Shown here piece after piece: positions 24,054 to 32,295 of a DNA stretch of 64,000 nucleotides. Numbering within the stretch: position 1 is the first letter of the stretch; every line of letters starts with the position of its first letter. The notes below the pieces were generated by a model, which saw nothing but the letters and a program-made list of their open reading frames with translations, made no database searches and was not told the DNA's origin. The position numbers and the translations under genes are program-made. This stretch comes from Nocardioides sp. URHA0020 (GTDB lineage Bacteria > Actinomycetota > Actinomycetes > Propionibacteriales > Nocardioidaceae), in contig NZ_KK211169.1 in assembly GCF_000620705.1 (NCBI RefSeq), positions 1-64,000 of the forward strand. The letters are read 5' to 3'.

Positions 24054-24835
24054 CCGCGTTGGAGGCGGAGCGGCTGCACGCGATGGCGCCGATCTCCCTC
24101 GCCGAGCTGGTCGATCGCGCCGAGCTCCTGACCCGGGTGGACCGCAAGTACGTCGTCCCCGTGCGGGAGGCGCAGCTGCTGATGGACAGCCTGTCCGGCC
24201 TCGGCCAGGTCCTGGAGATCGACGGTCGGCGAGCGTTCGGCTACCGGTCGACCTACCTCGACACCCCGGGCCGGGACAGCTTCCACACCTCGGGCCGGTC
24301 GCATCGCCGGCGTTGGAAGGTCCGCACCCGGACCTACCTCGACTCATCCTCGTCGTGGCTCGAGGTCAAGACCCGCGCGGCTCGCGGCCAGACCGTCAAG
24401 CTGCGCATCGAGCATCCCGATGCCGAGGAGGTCGGTGGGCTCACCGCCGACGGACAGGGGTTCGTCGCAAGCGTGGTCCCACCGGGCGTCACCAGCCGTC
24501 TCGAGCCCGTCCTGGTGACGGACTACCGCCGTACGACGCTCTTCCTGCCGGACTCCCGGAGCCGGGTCACCGTCGACGTCGACCTCGGCTGGACGTCGCT
24601 GATCCAGGGCGGAGACCTGGAGCGCCCGTCGCTGGCGATCGTGGAGACCAAGACGGGCTCGACGCCGTCGCAGGTCGACCGGCTGATGTGGTCGCGCGGC
24701 CACCGGCCCGCCCGGATCTCCAAGTACGGCGTCGGGATGGCCGCCCTGCACCCCGACCTGCCCCGCCTCAAGTGGCACCGCGCACTCGACAAGCACCTCG
24801 GCCTGATGGCCGTCCGACCCCAGGAGAACCCATGA
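24050..24835 (+). CDS. VTC-domain (polyphosphate polymerase-type) protein
   Basis: A 261-aa tunnel-fold enzyme. LTRVDRKYVVPVREA, GYRSTYLDTPGRDSFH, RRWKVRTRTYLDSSSSWLEVKT and the terminal VETKTGSTPSQVDRLMW provide the basic and acidic tunnel residues of VTC domains, which make polyphosphate from ATP in eukaryotes. In bacteria the domain commonly accompanies DUF4956 and CotH-like surface proteins and its product is unsettled. It is coupled to both neighbours by ATGA overlaps. Confidence 0.8.
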   Translation: MTALEAERLHAMAPISLAELVDRAELLTRVDRKYVVPVREAQLLMDSLSGLGQVLEIDGRRAFGYRSTYLDTPGRDSFHTSGRSHRRRWKVRTRTYLDSSSSWLEVKTRAARGQTVKLRIEHPDAEEVGGLTADGQGFVASVVPPGVTSRLEPVLVTDYRRTTLFLPDSRSRVTVDVDLGWTSLIQGGDLERPSLAIVETKTGSTPSQVDRLMWSRGHRPARISKYGVGMAALHPDLPRLKWHRALDKHLGLMAVRPQENP

Positions 24836-26439
24836 AGAAGACGACCCTGCGCCACCGGATGGCCGCGCTCGGCACGGCCGCCGTGCTGACCCTCGCCACC
24901 GCGTGCGGCTCCAGCGCCGACGGTGGCACCACCGCGACCGGCACGTCGGGCGGGACCGGCACCGTCGCCAGTGCGACGGCGTTCATGACGTTGGACGACA
25001 CCCATGCCGACACCGACGATGGTGACTACTCGGCGGACGGCGCGACGACCATCGCGCTGGCCGACGGCGGCACGGAGGTCGACGGTGACGGCGCGACGGT
25101 GAAGGGTGACGTCGTCACGATCACCACGGCGGGCACCTACATCGTGTCCGGGACGCTGACCGACGGCCAGATCGTCGTCGACAGCCCCGGCGACGGCAAG
25201 GTCGACATCGTGCTCGACAACGCCGACATCACCTCCGCGTCGACCTCGCCCCTCGTCGTCACCGAGGCCGACGAAGCGGTCGTGATCCTCGCAGCGGACA
25301 GCGTCAACAGTCTCGCGGACGCCGCCGCCTCGACCGCCGACGACGACAGCGACGACGCCCCGACCGCCACCCTCTTCTCGATGGCCGACCTGACCATCGC
25401 CGGCACCGGGACGCTCGAGGTGGCCGGCAACAGCAACGACGGCATCGCCAGCAAGGACGGGCTCGTCATCCTGTCGGGCACCATCGACGTCACCGCGACC
25501 GACGACGGGATCCGCGGCAAGGACTACCTGGTGATCGCGGGCGGCACCCTCGACGTCACCTCCGGGGGCGACGGTCTGAAGTCCGACAACGAGACCGAGG
25601 GAGAGCCCGGGACGGTCCAGCTGGATGCCGGCCAGGTGACCATCTCCGCCGGCGACGACGGAGTCGACGCCATCGGCGCGATCAACGTCGCCGACGGCAC
25701 GCTGACCGTCGCGAAGTCCACGGAGGGCCTCGAGGCGGCCCAGATCAGCATCGCCGACGGCACCGTCGACGTGACCGCCCAGGACGACGGCATCAACGCC
25801 ACCAACGGCGAGACCGCCGGCGGTGGCGAGGACGCCCAGGAGGGTGTGCTGGCGTCGATCAGCGGCGGTGACGTCCACGTCGTCGTGGCGCAGGGTGACG
25901 GCATCGACTCCAACGGCTCCGCGACCATCACCGGCGGCACCACGGTCGTCGAGGCCGGCTCGGCGGGTGGTGGCGGCACCGGGTCGCTCGACGTGAACGG
26001 CTCGTTCCCGGTGACGGGGGGCACCCTGGTCGCCCTCGGCGGGATGTCGTCGGCGCCGTCGACCGACTCCGACGAGGGCTGGGTCGCCGCGACGCTGACG
26101 ACGCCCGCGGAGGCTGGGCAGGTCGTCGCCGTGGTCGACTCCGACGGCGACGTCGTCGCGCGGTACGTCGTACCTGAGGCGACGTCGTCGGTCATCGTCG
26201 CCGCCGAGGGCATCACCAACGGCCAGGACCACGACCTGTACGTCGGCGACGCGGGCAGTGACACCGGGTTCTCGACCGGCGGCAGCACCTCGGGGCTGAC
26301 GAAGGCGGGCACCGTCACCGCCGGCGAGTTCACCGGTGGCATGGGCGGCGGTCGCGGCGGTGGGCCGCGCGGCGGCGACGGTGGCGGACCGGGCGGTCCG
26401 CCGGAGGACGACACGAGTGCCGGCAGCGGCACGACGTGA
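24832..26439 (+). CDS. Secreted lipoprotein with carbohydrate-binding domain (Cthe_2159 family)
   Basis: A 535-aa exported protein. MKKTTLRHRMAALGTAAVLT then LATACGSS is a lipoprotein signal with a lipobox Cys near residue 24. The rest is a right-handed beta-helix with regular D-D-G-I turns (NSNDGIASKDGLV, TDDGIRGKDYL, GDGLKSDN, AGDDGVDAIG), characteristic of Cthe_2159-like polysaccharide-binding proteins. The C-terminus is a Gly-rich, Arg-containing tail. It is coupled to the VTC gene by ATGA. It probably sits on the outer face of the membrane. Confidence 0.85.
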   Translation: MKKTTLRHRMAALGTAAVLTLATACGSSADGGTTATGTSGGTGTVASATAFMTLDDTHADTDDGDYSADGATTIALADGGTEVDGDGATVKGDVVTITTAGTYIVSGTLTDGQIVVDSPGDGKVDIVLDNADITSASTSPLVVTEADEAVVILAADSVNSLADAAASTADDDSDDAPTATLFSMADLTIAGTGTLEVAGNSNDGIASKDGLVILSGTIDVTATDDGIRGKDYLVIAGGTLDVTSGGDGLKSDNETEGEPGTVQLDAGQVTISAGDDGVDAIGAINVADGTLTVAKSTEGLEAAQISIADGTVDVTAQDDGINATNGETAGGGEDAQEGVLASISGGDVHVVVAQGDGIDSNGSATITGGTTVVEAGSAGGGGTGSLDVNGSFPVTGGTLVALGGMSSAPSTDSDEGWVAATLTTPAEAGQVVAVVDSDGDVVARYVVPEATSSVIVAAEGITNGQDHDLYVGDAGSDTGFSTGGSTSGLTKAGTVTAGEFTGGMGGGRGGGPRGGDGGGPGGPPEDDTSAGSGTT

Positions 26440-26465
26440 GCTGACCCGGTCGACAGCTGACCGGC

Positions 26466-26501
26466 AGGGGGTCCGGAACTCGACGGAGTTCCGGGCCCCT
26501 T
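26466..26501 (+). terminator. Terminator hairpin after the DUF4956/VTC operon
   Basis: AGGGGGTCCGGAACTC and GAGTTCCGGGCCCCTT pair around a four-base loop with a short T-containing tail, 27 bp after the stop codon. Confidence 0.65.
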
Positions 26502-26590
26502 GCTGCGTCGGCGAGGAGCTCTCGAGGCCTCACATCGCGCTCGGGGAGCGAGCACAGGGGGCCCACAGACCGCGACGACAAGGTCGTGCC

Positions 26591-27547
26591 ATGCCAGCCG
26601 ACCCTGACCTGAGGCCCCGCCGTACCGTCGCCCGACGCTCCTTCCTGATCGGAGGAGTCGTCGCCGCCCTGGGCGCCGGCGGCGCGAGCTCGTGGGCGTT
26701 GAACGAGTACGTCGTCGACCATGTCGCCATCGACGACGCCGACGCCTACGAGGCCGCCGCCGGCAGCACCGGCACGGCGCTGGACACGTCCGACGCGACC
26801 GCGACCGGCGACACCTGGTCGGCCGACGGCACCACGGTGAAGATCTCGAGGATCGAGTCGGGCAGCGGCGACGACAAGGTCACCTACTTCGTGGCCGACC
26901 TGACCCTGACCGATGCCACCGTGCTGCGCTCAGCCTTCGCGCACAACCAGTTCGGCGAGAACATCGTCGAGAACACCTCGGCCATCGCCCAGGACAACGA
27001 CGCGGTGTTCGCGGTCAACGGCGACTACTACGGCTTCCGCGACCGCGGCATCGTCATCCGCAACGGCGCCGTCTTCCGCTCGACCGGCGCCCGGGAGGGC
27101 CTGGCGTTCTACCGGGACGGCACCGTCAAGCTCTACGACGAGACCGCGACCACGGCGAAGGACCTGGTCGCCGACGGGGCGTGGAACACGCTGTCCTTCG
27201 GGCCGGCGCTCGTCAGCGACGGCGCCGTGGTGGACGGCATCGACCAGATCGAGATCGACACCAACTTCGGCAACCACTCCATCCAGGGCGAGCAGCCCCG
27301 GACCGCCGTCGGGACGATCGACGTCAACCACCTGGTGGTCGTGGTCGTGGACGGCCGGGATGCCGGCTACAGCCGCGGGGTCACGCTGCCCGAGCTGGCA
27401 GAGATCATGAAGGGGCTCGGCGCGCAGACGGCGTACAACCTCGACGGCGGTGGCTCCTCCACCCTCTACTTCCAGGGCGAGGTCGTGAACCGGCCCAGCA
27501 ACGGAGGCGAGCGGGGCACCTCCGACATCCTCTACATCGGCGGCTGA
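26591..27547 (+). CDS. Phosphodiester glycosidase-family protein (NAGPA-like), exported
   Basis: A 318-aa protein with a twin-arginine signal (RRTVARRSFLIGGVVAALGA). The catalytic NAGPA domain has FAVNGDYYGFRDRGIVIRNG, RTAVGTIDVNHLVVVVVDGR and the terminal TAYNLDGGGSSTLYFQGEVV. Family members remove sugar-1-phosphate caps or cut phosphodiester-linked glycans, and here it likely acts outside the cell on cell-wall polymer. It follows the surface operon and precedes a glycosyltransferase by four bases, suggesting a shared glycan pathway. Confidence 0.85.
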   Translation: MPADPDLRPRRTVARRSFLIGGVVAALGAGGASSWALNEYVVDHVAIDDADAYEAAAGSTGTALDTSDATATGDTWSADGTTVKISRIESGSGDDKVTYFVADLTLTDATVLRSAFAHNQFGENIVENTSAIAQDNDAVFAVNGDYYGFRDRGIVIRNGAVFRSTGAREGLAFYRDGTVKLYDETATTAKDLVADGAWNTLSFGPALVSDGAVVDGIDQIEIDTNFGNHSIQGEQPRTAVGTIDVNHLVVVVVDGRDAGYSRGVTLPELAEIMKGLGAQTAYNLDGGGSSTLYFQGEVVNRPSNGGERGTSDILYIGG

Positions 27548-27551
27548 CCCG

Positions 27552-28676
27552 GTGCGCGTGCTGATCCCCGCCTACCAGCCCACCGACCTGCTGACCGGCC
27601 TGGTTCGAGGACTGCTCGAGGCCAGGCCCGGGGCGGACGTGCTGATCGTCGACGACGGGAGCGACCTGGCCCGGCAGGAGGTCTTCGCCGCCTGTCAGCG
27701 GCTGGGAGCGAGCGTCCTGCGACTGCCGACGAACCGTGGCAAGGGCTACGCCCTCCGCGCCGGCTTCCGGCACCTCGACGCGCTGCGCGCCACGGGGCCG
27801 GTGGTCACCGCCGACGCCGACGGTCAGCATGCCGTCACCGACATCCTCGCGGTCGCCGACAGCGTCGACACCGCCGTCGGTGCCGCCCCGCACCTGGTGC
27901 TCGGCGAACGGCAGTTCGACACCGACGTCCCGCTGCGGAGCCGCTTCGGCAACGCCGTCACCCGCCTGATGTTCCGCGCCGCGACGGGGCTGCGCCTCCG
28001 GGACACCCAGACCGGGCTGCGTGCCTTCCCGGCCACGATGCTGCCGTGGCTGACCACCGTGCGCGGCGACCGCTACGAGTACGAGCTGGTGATGCTGCTC
28101 CAGGCCGCGCGACACGGGATCCCGATCCGGAGCGAGGCCATCCGCACCGTCTACCTCGACGAGGCGAACACCTCCTCGCACTTCCGGCCGGTGGCGGACT
28201 CGGTGCGGATCTACGCGCCGCTGCTGATCTTCATGGCGACGTCCCTCACGGCGTTCATCGTCGACACCGGGGCACTGCTCGTCGTGTACGCCGCACTGGG
28301 TGCCCTCCTGCCCGCCGTCGTCGTCGCGCGCCTGGTCAGCGGGGCGCTCAACTTCGCCATGAACCGGCACCTGGTCTTCCCCGGTGGCAGTCCCAGTCGC
28401 CCGCGCCGGGCGGCGGTCCGCTACGCCGTGCTCGCGGCGGCGCTGCTGCTGGCGAACTACCTGCTGCTCTCAACCCTCGTCGCGGCCGGGATCGCGATCC
28501 TTCCGGCCAAGATCGCGACGGAGGCGGTGCTGGTCTCGCTCGGCTACGTCGCGCAGGCCCGCTTCGTCTTCCGCGTTCCTTCAAGGTTTCCACAAGACTC
28601 CGCGCACCCATTGGAGAGCGCCGCGTCCCTCGCTACCGTTGACCCCACAAGCCGCGCTGGTGACCCGAGACGCTAG
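27552..28676 (+). CDS. Glycosyltransferase family 2/GtrA-family fusion
   Basis: A 374-aa two-domain protein. Residues 1-210 are a GT2 transferase (LIPAYQPTDLL, VLIVDDGSD, NRGKGYALRAGF, TADADGQH as the DxD site), typical of polyprenyl-phosphate glycosyltransferases. Residues 225-350 are a four-segment GtrA-like flippase domain (LIFMATSLTAFIVDTGALLV; GALNFAMNRHLVF). It would load a sugar on a lipid carrier and help flip it. The GTG start is four bases after the glycosidase stop; the stop TAG lies inside a terminator stem. Confidence 0.85.
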   Translation: MRVLIPAYQPTDLLTGLVRGLLEARPGADVLIVDDGSDLARQEVFAACQRLGASVLRLPTNRGKGYALRAGFRHLDALRATGPVVTADADGQHAVTDILAVADSVDTAVGAAPHLVLGERQFDTDVPLRSRFGNAVTRLMFRAATGLRLRDTQTGLRAFPATMLPWLTTVRGDRYEYELVMLLQAARHGIPIRSEAIRTVYLDEANTSSHFRPVADSVRIYAPLLIFMATSLTAFIVDTGALLVVYAALGALLPAVVVARLVSGALNFAMNRHLVFPGGSPSRPRRAAVRYAVLAAALLLANYLLLSTLVAAGIAILPAKIATEAVLVSLGYVAQARFVFRVPSRFPQDSAHPLESAASLATVDPTSRAGDPRR

Positions 28677-28695
28677 CGCGGCTTGTTTCTATTTT
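28648..28695 (+). terminator. Intrinsic terminator overlapping the GT2/GtrA stop codon
   Basis: CAAGCCGCGCT (28648-28658) pairs perfectly with AGCGCGGCTTG (28675-28685), followed by TTTCTATTTTT. The stop codon of the preceding gene begins at the top of the stem. Confidence 0.85.
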
Positions 28696-29012
28696 TCGGT
28701 CGGGCGGCTGGTGCCGACGGCCGTCGAGACGCCGAGGATCACGCCGGCGTGACCTCCCCGTAGCGCAACCTTCATCCGCGGACTGAGAAAAATCCGGGCC
28801 TAGGAGGTTCGAACCGGAGCGATGGTTGGTAACGTGTCTGGTGCAACAGGTGCAAGTTCCAGCAGGTATGACGCCGGCGGAGTTTGTGATCCAACGGCGT
28901 TTCTTCTTTCGTGGGCTTGATTCTCATGCGAAGTAGGGGCGACGTGTCACCGCACCTGATGTGGGACCGTCGAAGTGGCGGTCTCTCGCCCCGACAGAGG
29001 AGTAACGAGCAC
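28696..29012 (+). other. Leader/promoter region of the cold-shock gene
   Basis: No coding potential is supported in this stretch. Its length and position fit the long 5' untranslated region usual for cold-shock genes. GAGGAG about ten bases before the start is the ribosome site. No recognised riboswitch was found. Confidence 0.4.
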
Positions 29013-29216
29013 ATGGCTCAGGGCACCGTTAAGTGGTTCAACGCAGAAAAGGGCTTCGGCTTCATCGCTCAGGACGGCGGCGGCGACGACGTCTTCGTTC
29101 ACTACTCGGCGATTCAGACCCAGGGCTACAAGTCCCTGGACGAGAACCAGAAGGTCGAGTTCGAGGTCACCCAGGGTCCCAAGGGCCCGCAGGCGGAGAA
29201 CGTCCGCGCGCTGTGA
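29013..29216 (+). CDS. Cold-shock protein (CspA family)
   Basis: A 67-aa single cold-shock domain: [18 protein letters not shown] contains the RNP1-like KGFGFI, and [11 protein letters not shown] contains the RNP2-like VFVHYS. It binds single-stranded nucleic acid as an RNA chaperone. Length is exactly that of the family. It is monocistronic, with its own terminator. Confidence 0.95.
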   Translation: MAQGTVKWFNAEKGFGFIAQDGGGDDVFVHYSAIQTQGYKSLDENQKVEFEVTQGPKGPQAENVRAL

Positions 29217-29243
29217 TCTGACGGCCGTCCCAGCGATGGCCTG

Positions 29244-29275
29244 AAGGGGCTCCACCCTGTTGGGTGGGGCCCCTT
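29244..29275 (+). terminator. Terminator after the cold-shock gene
   Basis: AAGGGGCTCCACCC pairs with GGGTGGGGCCCCTT around TGTT, with one G-T pair, ending in TT. Confidence 0.8.
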
Positions 29276-29438
29276 CATCAATTTGGACCCCGTTCGGGAC
29301 CACCGGTATGGCCCGGATGGGTCAGATTTCGTGTAGCGGCGTTTGTGGGCGTGACCGTCGGGCACCCTTGGCGTTAGGGGAGGTCAGCCGATGCCAAGTC
29401 CACTGCGCCCACTTGAGACGCACCCAGGGAGTGATGAC

Positions 29439-29603
29439 GTGCACGACCAGTTCGACATCTCCCTCGAGGACTCCGACCTGCTCGGAGAGGTGGAGCTCAC
29501 CACCAACCTCATCATCGCTGCCAGCGAGTCCGACGAGCACCTGTCCGTCGACGAGATCGACAAGATCCTCGGCGTCGTACCAGCGCCGCGGAGCGAGGCC
29601 TGA
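29439..29603 (+). CDS. Short conserved-looking hypothetical protein
   Basis: A 54-aa acidic protein (HDQFDISLEDSDLLGEVELT, then SVDEIDKILGV). GTG at 29439 has GGGAG seven bases upstream; the frame is open from an ATG at 29391. No family is recognised. The regular acidic and hydrophobic pattern looks like a real small helical protein. It precedes the CsoR operator. Confidence 0.55.
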   Translation: MHDQFDISLEDSDLLGEVELTTNLIIAASESDEHLSVDEIDKILGVVPAPRSEA

Positions 29604-29620
29604 TCCTCAGTTCCGGGGCC

Positions 29621-29641
29621 GCATACCCCTCAGGGGTATGC
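29621..29641. promoter_or_regulatory. CsoR-type operator palindrome
   Basis: GCATACCCC and GGGGTATGC are perfect arms around TCA. ATACCCC...GGGGTAT matches the G-tract palindromes bound by copper-sensing CsoR repressors. It ends eight bases before the csoR start, so the site serves for autoregulation of csoR-copZ. Confidence 0.75.
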
Positions 29642-29649
29642 TCGAGGGC

Positions 29650-29958
29650 ATGAGCGAGAGTGCCACGGCCGAGCACCAGCACGGCTACATCCAGCGCAAG
29701 GACGAGTACCTCCGGCGGCTGCGCCGGATCGAGGGCCAGGCCCGCGGTCTGCAGCGCATGGTCGAGGAGGAGCAGTACTGCATCGACATCCTCACCCAGG
29801 TGGCGGCGATGACGAAGGCACTGCAGGCGGTCTCGCTGGGCCTGGTCGAGGAGCACCTGACCCACTGCGTGGTCGACGCCGCCCGCTCGAGCGACGAAGC
29901 GGCCCAGGAGAAGATCGCCGAGGCCGTCGACGCCATCAGCCGGCTGGTGAAGTCGTGA
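29650..29958 (+). CDS. csoR: Copper-sensing repressor CsoR
   Basis: A 102-aa helical metal-sensing repressor of the DUF156 family. YLRRLRRIEGQARGLQRMVE is the first helix, and the Cu(I) ligands are Cys in QYCIDILTQ and His and Cys in HLTHCVVDA. It would release DNA when copper binds. It is followed by a copper chaperone gene with a GTGA overlap and preceded by its palindromic operator. The copper ATPase expected in the regulon is not in the window. Confidence 0.92.
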   Translation: MSESATAEHQHGYIQRKDEYLRRLRRIEGQARGLQRMVEEEQYCIDILTQVAAMTKALQAVSLGLVEEHLTHCVVDAARSSDEAAQEKIAEAVDAISRLVKS

Positions 29959-30158
29959 CCAGCTCGTCGTGGCAGGTCGCCGGCATGACATGTGCGCACT
30001 GCGTCGCCGCAGTGCGCGAGGAGATCGGCGGGCTCGACGGAGTGCGGTCGGTCGAGGTCGTGCTGGACACCGGTGCGGTGACCGTCGAGAGCGACGCTCC
30101 GCTCGAGCGGTCGGCCGTCGCCGCGGCGGTCGAGGAGGCCGGCTACCAGCTGGCCTGA
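29955..30158 (+). CDS. copZ: Copper chaperone CopZ (heavy-metal-associated domain)
   Basis: A 67-aa ferredoxin-like metal carrier. WQVAGMTCAHCVAAVREEI contains the MTCAHC Cu(I) site and VRSVEVVLDTGAVTV the central strand. GTG 29955 overlaps the csoR stop. It ferries Cu(I) in the cytosol to an export ATPase or to CsoR. Confidence 0.92.
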   Translation: MTSSSWQVAGMTCAHCVAAVREEIGGLDGVRSVEVVLDTGAVTVESDAPLERSAVAAAVEEAGYQLA

Positions 30159-30159
30159 G

Positions 30160-31221
30160 TCAGCAGGTCGCGAAGAGCACGGGCCCGCTCGAGAGGTCGG
30201 ACAGGACGTACGCCCCGGCCCGCGGCTCCAGGTCGAGCCGGACCAGGTCGCCGTCGGCGGTCGTGGACCGTACGGCGAACCGGTCGCCGAAGTCGCCGCC
30301 CTGCCCGGGGGCCGGACCGGCGGCGAGCGCGGCGCGGCTGGTCGCGTTGGTGCGCGCCTGGTCGTCGTCGGCGAAGGCCATCACCACGCGCACGCCGCCG
30401 CCCGGCTGCACCGACATCGCCAGCGCCCGCAGGGGGTCGACCGTCCCGGCCTCCTCGACCAGCCGGTCGGCCGTGGCCCGGTCGTCGGCGTCGGCCTGGC
30501 TCATCGCCAGCGCCGAGCAGGCGCGGTCACCGTCGTACGCCGCCGCGGAGAGCGGCTCGCCGGAGGCCCGGACGACACTGCGCAGCGGCGCGGACAGGTC
30601 GTCGTCGCCGAGGCCGTCCAGCACCTGCTGGAGGTAGCCGGCCCGGTCGCTGGTCAGGACCAGGCCCGCGTCGGCGTCCAGCGCGACGTACTGCAGCTCG
30701 GGCGTCAGGTCGTCGCCGATCCCCGGCAGCAGCGACTCGCCGCCGACCCACACCCCCTGGTCCTTGCTCGGGCGCGTGAAGCCGACGGCCGCCAGGTCGT
30801 CGCCGATCTCGTCGGTGCGCGAGCCGTCGCTCAGCTTCAGGATCACGACCGCGCCCTGGGTCGACTGGCTGAAGAGCTCCCAGTCGACGCTGGCGGGGGA
30901 GAAGCCGAAGCTGCTCTGCAGCACCGGCGCCGACTGCACCAGCGCGGAGGTCGAGGTGAGGTCGCGATCGAAGGCCCGGTCGAGGAAGGACTGCACCTCG
31001 TCCGCCGAGGAGTCCGCGCCGAGTCGCGCGCCCGTCCGCTCGCGGACCGCCGCCCAGTCGGTCCAGGACAACCGCTCCGCGTCGGCCGGGGCGTACGACG
31101 CCGCCTGCTCGAAGGCCGTCGTGTCCCGGTCACGCCACCAGCCGACGCCCACGACGGCTAGGGCCGCCAGCAGCGCCAACCCGACCACCGCGGCGACGAC
31201 GATCGCCAGGCGTTTGTGCAC
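30160..31221 (-). CDS. Membrane-anchored hypothetical protein
   Basis: A 353-aa protein with one N-terminal membrane helix (LAIVVAAVVGLALLAALAVVGVGWW trimmed: about residues 5-28) and a large extracytoplasmic domain containing YAPADAERLSWTDWAAVRER and VWVGGESLLPGIGDDL. It has features of actinobacterial surface proteins of unknown role; a terminal Cys (residue 353) is noteworthy. No catalytic motif is recognised. It is convergent with copZ and divergent from the Nudix gene. Confidence 0.65.
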   Translation of the reverse strand: MHKRLAIVVAAVVGLALLAALAVVGVGWWRDRDTTAFEQAASYAPADAERLSWTDWAAVRERTGARLGADSSADEVQSFLDRAFDRDLTSTSALVQSAPVLQSSFGFSPASVDWELFSQSTQGAVVILKLSDGSRTDEIGDDLAAVGFTRPSKDQGVWVGGESLLPGIGDDLTPELQYVALDADAGLVLTSDRAGYLQQVLDGLGDDDLSAPLRSVVRASGEPLSAAAYDGDRACSALAMSQADADDRATADRLVEEAGTVDPLRALAMSVQPGGGVRVVMAFADDDQARTNATSRAALAAGPAPGQGGDFGDRFAVRSTTADGDLVRLDLEPRAGAYVLSDLSSGPVLFATC

Positions 31222-31266
31222 GGGTCGGTCTCCTCATCTGGCCGCGGTGGTGTGAGACTAGTTCGT

Positions 31267-32127
31267 ATGGCCACGAACGACGTGCTCGCCGCCGGCGCCG
31301 TCGTGTTCCGTCCGGGCAAGCGGGTGCTGCTGGTGCACCGCCCTCGCTACGACGACTGGTCCTTCCCCAAGGGCAAGCTGGACGCCGGGGAGCACGTGAC
31401 CGCGGCCGCCGTCCGCGAGGTGTCGGAGGAGACCGGGCTGCACGTGCGGCTCGGCACGCCGCTGTCGGCGCAGCGCTACCCGGTGACCGGCGGCCGGACC
31501 AAGCAGGTGTCCTACTGGGTCGGTCGTGCCGTCGGCGGCGACGACGTCTCCGACTATCGGCCCAACGCCGAGATCGACGCCGTCGAGTGGGTCCGGTACG
31601 ACGACGCGATGGACCGGCTCACCTATGACTACGACCGGGCCACGCTCAAGGAGGCCCGGCCGGTGCGGCGCAAGACGCACGCGCTCGTGGTGCTCCGGCA
31701 CGCCCAGGCGCGGACCCGCAAGGGCTGGCGCGCCGACGACCGGACGCGCCCCCTCGTGCAGGCCGGTCACGCCCAGGCGCAGCGGTTGGTGCCGGTGCTC
31801 GCGGCGTACGACGTCACGAAGGTCGTCAGCTCCGGGAGCCTGCGCTGCCTCGACACCGTCACGCCGTACGTCGCCACGACGGGCTGGCCGATCGAGATCG
31901 CCGACGGCGTGAGTGAGGAGGGGGCGAGCGCCGAGGCGGTGGTCGAGGTCACCGACCGGCTGGTCGCCGGGGACGGGTCGGCGGTGCTCTGCACCCACCG
32001 GCCGGTGCTCCCGTCGGTCCTCGACGCCCTCGGCGTGGCCGACACCAAGCTCGAGCCGGGAGCGATGCTGGTGGTCCACCTGCGTCAGGGCACGGTGACC
32101 GCTACCGAAGTGCACCGCATCGGCTGA
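31267..32127 (+). CDS. Nudix hydrolase/histidine phosphatase fusion (MutT1-like)
   Basis: A 286-aa bifunctional protein. Residues 1-130 are a Nudix domain with the box GKLDAGEHVTAAAVREVSEE. Residues 135-286 are a histidine-phosphatase domain with ALVVLRHAQA (catalytic RH) and VLCTHRPVL (second His). The arrangement is that of mycobacterial MutT1, which cleans oxidised nucleotides and diadenosine polyphosphates. ATG at 31267 leads into the Nudix strand. Confidence 0.88.
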   Translation: MATNDVLAAGAVVFRPGKRVLLVHRPRYDDWSFPKGKLDAGEHVTAAAVREVSEETGLHVRLGTPLSAQRYPVTGGRTKQVSYWVGRAVGGDDVSDYRPNAEIDAVEWVRYDDAMDRLTYDYDRATLKEARPVRRKTHALVVLRHAQARTRKGWRADDRTRPLVQAGHAQAQRLVPVLAAYDVTKVVSSGSLRCLDTVTPYVATTGWPIEIADGVSEEGASAEAVVEVTDRLVAGDGSAVLCTHRPVLPSVLDALGVADTKLEPGAMLVVHLRQGTVTATEVHRIG

Positions 32128-32201
32128 GTCAACCGGTCCCGGGCTTGTTCACGTGATTGCCGTCTCGTGAGCGGCTGCCGGACTCCGATTGGGCAGTTCG
32201 A

Positions 32202-32223
32202 GTTCACCGCTCGTTCACCAACG
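32202..32223 (+). promoter_or_regulatory. PHO box upstream of pstS
   Basis: GTTCACC at 32202-32208 and again at 32213-32219 are direct repeats with the 11-base period of PhoP binding sites in Streptomyces and relatives. A further GTTCACG lies at 32147, five periods away. The site is about 80 bp before the pstS start. PhoP control under phosphate starvation is inferred. Confidence 0.7.
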
Positions 32224-32295
32224 ACCCCGGAACCGTCCACTTCCACTCCCTAACTTCGCTGTTGTCAGAGACATAGAAGACAGAGGAGTCTCGAA

